NCBI RefSeq assembly: GCF_026210795.1
Contig: NC_089447.1
Location: 3,970,501 to 4,034,500, forward strand
Direction of reading: 5' to 3'
Source: Rhizophagus irregularis
Taxonomy: Eukaryota; Glomeromycota; Glomeromycetes; Glomerales; Glomeraceae
DNA: 64,000 bases
Position 1 is the first letter of the stretch; each line of letters starts with the position of its first letter. Under the pieces are notes generated by a model that saw nothing but the letters and a program-made list of their open reading frames with translations, did no database searches and had not been told where the DNA came from. Shown here piece by piece: positions 61,290-64,000 of this stretch. The translations under genes were made by a program, and so were the position numbers.

Positions 61290-61860
61290 TTTAGACGGCT
61301 TGTTCTTGGATTATTTCCAACTTGAGTTACTTCGTTGTTACCAATTGCCTGCTGGATGAAGCTTTCTGCTTCTTCAATTTCAGGATATCATAACAAACTT
61401 TCGTTAACCCAGTCGTGATTCTATCAATATCACGGGCACTAAAGTCATCTAAGCTACGCGTCTGTCTATTTTGCATCATTTCAGCCAGTCAGTTCGAAGT
61501 TCATACGCTTCCTGTGGTGTGTCGTCGTCTTCTTCATCAGAATCGTTACCATCAACTTCTTGAATATCATCCACAACAGGTCCAATTAAATCATTAGGGT
61601 CATCATTGATTTGTACAAGATATTGGTTATATAAATTAATCCATGAAAAGGTGTGATTTCTGTGAGGCTAAGAAGGTCTCTATAACGAACCATTTCGAAT
61701 GGGAGATGGACGCGGCTAAATACGTACAATGTTTTCACCAGAGCATTCTACCAGTTAAATTTATATTGCTCTCCAATTTGAACAATGAAAGTTCTTCAAG
61801 TTCGGCAGGTATATTACAATATCTTTGTAGAGGTGAGGGATCCGTTTACATAATTCCATT
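61290..61860 (-). pseudogene. Helitron helicase (PIF1-like) fragment
   Basis: Minus-strand text DPSPLQRYCNIPAELEELSL, ENIVRI, PRPSPIRNGS, SWINLYNQYLVQINDDPNDL, an acidic block DGNDSDEEDDDTPQEAYELR, DIDR and YPEIEEAESFIQQAIGNN. This order is what I know from the linker between the Rep and helicase parts of fungal Helitrons (rolling-circle DNA transposons), just before the Walker A motif, which is missing. At least two frame changes and stops interrupt it. Truncated at both ends. Confidence 0.6.
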
Positions 61861-64000
61861 GTTCTCATTATTTGGAACATTTTTCATTACTATCACGAAG
61901 CTGTTGATTCGCCTCTTTGTTAAGTTTTAGACTAACAAAATTTCGGCTACTATGATAGAGCGGTAATTGAAGATGTTGACAAGTTTCTTGCGCCGAAAAT
62001 CACGTTACTGACTGTGTGAATGAGCAACTTTTGTAATGCTTTAACAGCTGGATCATTTGCTGAAACCACCCGAAATTACACACACCCAACAAGACTCTAA
62101 CGTAACTTTAGTAACACTAACCTAATGTCTCGTTGAAGAGGGAGAAGACGAAGGAAAGGGAAAGGGAAAGAGAAAGAGTATATATATTTGAGATTTTTTT
62201 TTTCAATATAAGAATGTTCCAGCTCAATTGCTTATTAACTTCTGGATTTTCTGAAAAGTTAGGGAGGGAAGAAGGTAAACGAAGGAAGAACAAGAGGAAA
62301 TAAATGGAAGGTCGACCCGAAGAAAAAGAGAAGGCTTTCAAAAAAGCATCGATGATGATGTTTTAACTGTTGATTACTTGATACGTGACACAAAGTTCAA
62401 TTAGCATATTGGATCCCCGGAAGTGTCAAAATCAGGCATGTGATTATTTGTGAAATATAAACATATAAACAACATTCTGATTGGATACTAATTGTGGCGA
62501 TCATTCATTATCTAAATTAACAGTTCGCCGTATTACTATTAAACGTTGGAAATAAAATCTATTAACAATATATTAATTGATTTTTTTGATTCACTAATGA
62601 TTGTTATAATTAAGATTTAATTTATTTATTATTATTTGTTATTTATTATTACTTATTATATGTTCTAAACATAAAGTAAAATTTTCTTTTCGTCCAAAGG
62701 CATAAATTTTAATATAAAAAATATGATGCTATTCACCATCTATACATTATCTTTACTATACATAAAAAATAAAAAATGATAACTAGCGGTAGGACTTCGA
62801 GGTAGTCATTTTACACTGGTGATGCTAACCATAATAAGCATACTTTGATTGAATCTACCAAGCGAGAGGTCCACACCTTCTATATAATCAGAAGTATGAT
62901 ACTCCTCCGTAGCAAGTCCTATTGACCCCTTCTTCTCGGACTGGTGCTATTCACCACCTGTTAGACTTCATTGGAATATCATGTCCTTCTATAAATTTTC
63001 ACTAAAAAGTGGCCTTTATTTACCTATAAAATAAATAGTAAAGATAAAGTAAGTGAGAAGTCTATCAATTGCTGCCTCTGCTTTGTTAGTGGTCCATTAA
63101 AATGATTACTTGGGATACTCACTTAATGATAACATAAACTCCAATCCTAAATGTCTTACCTATTTTTTAATTCTACCTTAGTATGAGTCCTGTTATATCT
63201 TCTATACCCGTTAGAGACCGTCTAAAAAAGAGAAAACTGAAGAGTTAGTAAATGTTTTGTTAAAGAAATGAAGAAAAAACTACTTACCCGAAATCCTATA
63301 CTCAAAGACGCTTAAAAAAGTAAAAAATGAAGTGTTAGTAAAAGGAAACAAAAAAGAATTTTTTTTTAAAAAAATACACACATATTTGCCGAATGAGATC
63401 TAACATATTATAGATAGCCATTTTAAGTAGATTTTGATATACTGTGATGGGATTTTCATGAAGATCACCAATAACCGAATGAGAAGTATTAATGAAAGAT
63501 TAGAAAAAACCTAAATTTTCTTTAATTTCGTTGGTAAGTGATTTTATAACTGAAGAAAGTTATTGTATTTAGGAGATCTAGGGTTTTAAAAATAAGTTTT
63601 TTAATGACAGAAAAAGAGAAGAAGGCATTTTAAGCTTATTTATTCCGCTTTTGAATTTTTAACTTTGATCTTTTACTCCATCTTTGAATTTTGATTATTT
63701 AACTAAACCCCAGAAATTTGTAGACGTTATTTGAAAATAATTAATAATTTTAATAATCGTATACTTAGTAACATCACTAACATTACATGCATGATGAGTG
63801 AATTTACTCTTTTAACAAAATATAACTGCATTAAGCTATACAGAAGTCTACAAGTGAATTAAAATGGATTTATTTATTATTTATTATAAAAAAGGAGATC
63901 CAATCTCAACCAAATTAATCAAATAGAATTGAAAAAAAAAGAGGTCAACAAAGAGCTAACAAAAGCAAAACCTAGGATAAAATTTTTCAAACTTTCTCTT
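61861..64000. other. Gene-poor right end of the window
   Basis: A purine-rich GAAAGG/GGGAAA tract at about 62128..62178, then AT-rich sequence. A short segment near 63285 has a minus-strand GTAAGTAG donor, suggesting another spliced minus-strand transcript, but no coding frame is clear. Confidence 0.35.

Noticed and set aside
62117-62341. 74-codon Ser/Leu/Phe-rich minus-strand frame
   Set aside because: Reading of a purine-rich tract on the opposite strand.
1-64000. LTR elements, viral genes, CRISPR arrays, rRNA or tRNA genes
   Set aside because: Looked for terminal direct repeats, reverse transcriptase or capsid-like text, regular spacer arrays and RNA-gene motifs; none could be supported.

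Overview
The window reads as nuclear DNA of an AT-rich filamentous fungus. Genes are cut by many short introns (about 60-100 bp, GTAAGT/GTATGT donors, TTTAG acceptors), intergenic DNA is very AT-rich, and the gene content (secreted kelch proteins, short ML-like secreted proteins, degenerate F-box genes, coiled-coil relics, Helitron pieces, many short inverted-repeat transposons) is what I associate with arbuscular mycorrhizal fungi such as Rhizophagus. That placement is inference; no rRNA or other marker gene is present.

Layout. 1-2918: 3' part of an arrestin-like gene with a long proline-rich tail holding eight 13-residue repeats. 3863-5153: secreted purple acid phosphatase, intact. 6178-8055: kelch gene with frame breaks. 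8662-10345: multi-pass membrane gene split by a 753-bp hAT derivative. 11.58-14.56 kb and 25.79-28.85 kb: an inverted segmental duplication, each copy carrying an intact two-exon seven-helix membrane gene; a third, ruined copy lies between them at 19.37-20.12 kb. Between the copies are a 77-residue CxxC gene (16808-17107), several MITEs, a 1.45-kb foldback element and a broken ML-like gene. 29.16-29.48 kb: a small basic protein with STPR-like repeats. 33.3-44.3 kb is the conserved block: a coiled-coil gene, an Atg22-like transporter (6 exons), a DDHD phospholipase (11 exons) and, on the other strand, a cytochrome P450 (10 exons), all with intact frames after splicing. 46.1-47.8 kb: F-box gene broken by a 244-bp MITE whose sister copy sits at 58.25 kb. 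51.9-55.9 kb: decayed member of a dispersed family with a DDE-like segment. 60-62 kb: Helitron helicase relic and traces of minus-strand short exons.

The genes do not form a pathway. The pattern is of conserved, intact, intron-rich genes separated by accessory stretches where lineage-type genes duplicate, collect transposons and decay. Seven inverted-repeat insertions have clear perfect target duplications (six of 8 bp, one of 9 bp), and in two genes removing the element restores the local reading frame. No viral, retroviral, CRISPR or prokaryotic feature was found. The most notable items are the three-copy membrane gene family with paralogous empty sites, the G-rich 1.45-kb foldback element, the nested hAT-type pair at 50.2 kb, and the tiny-exon CxxC gene.
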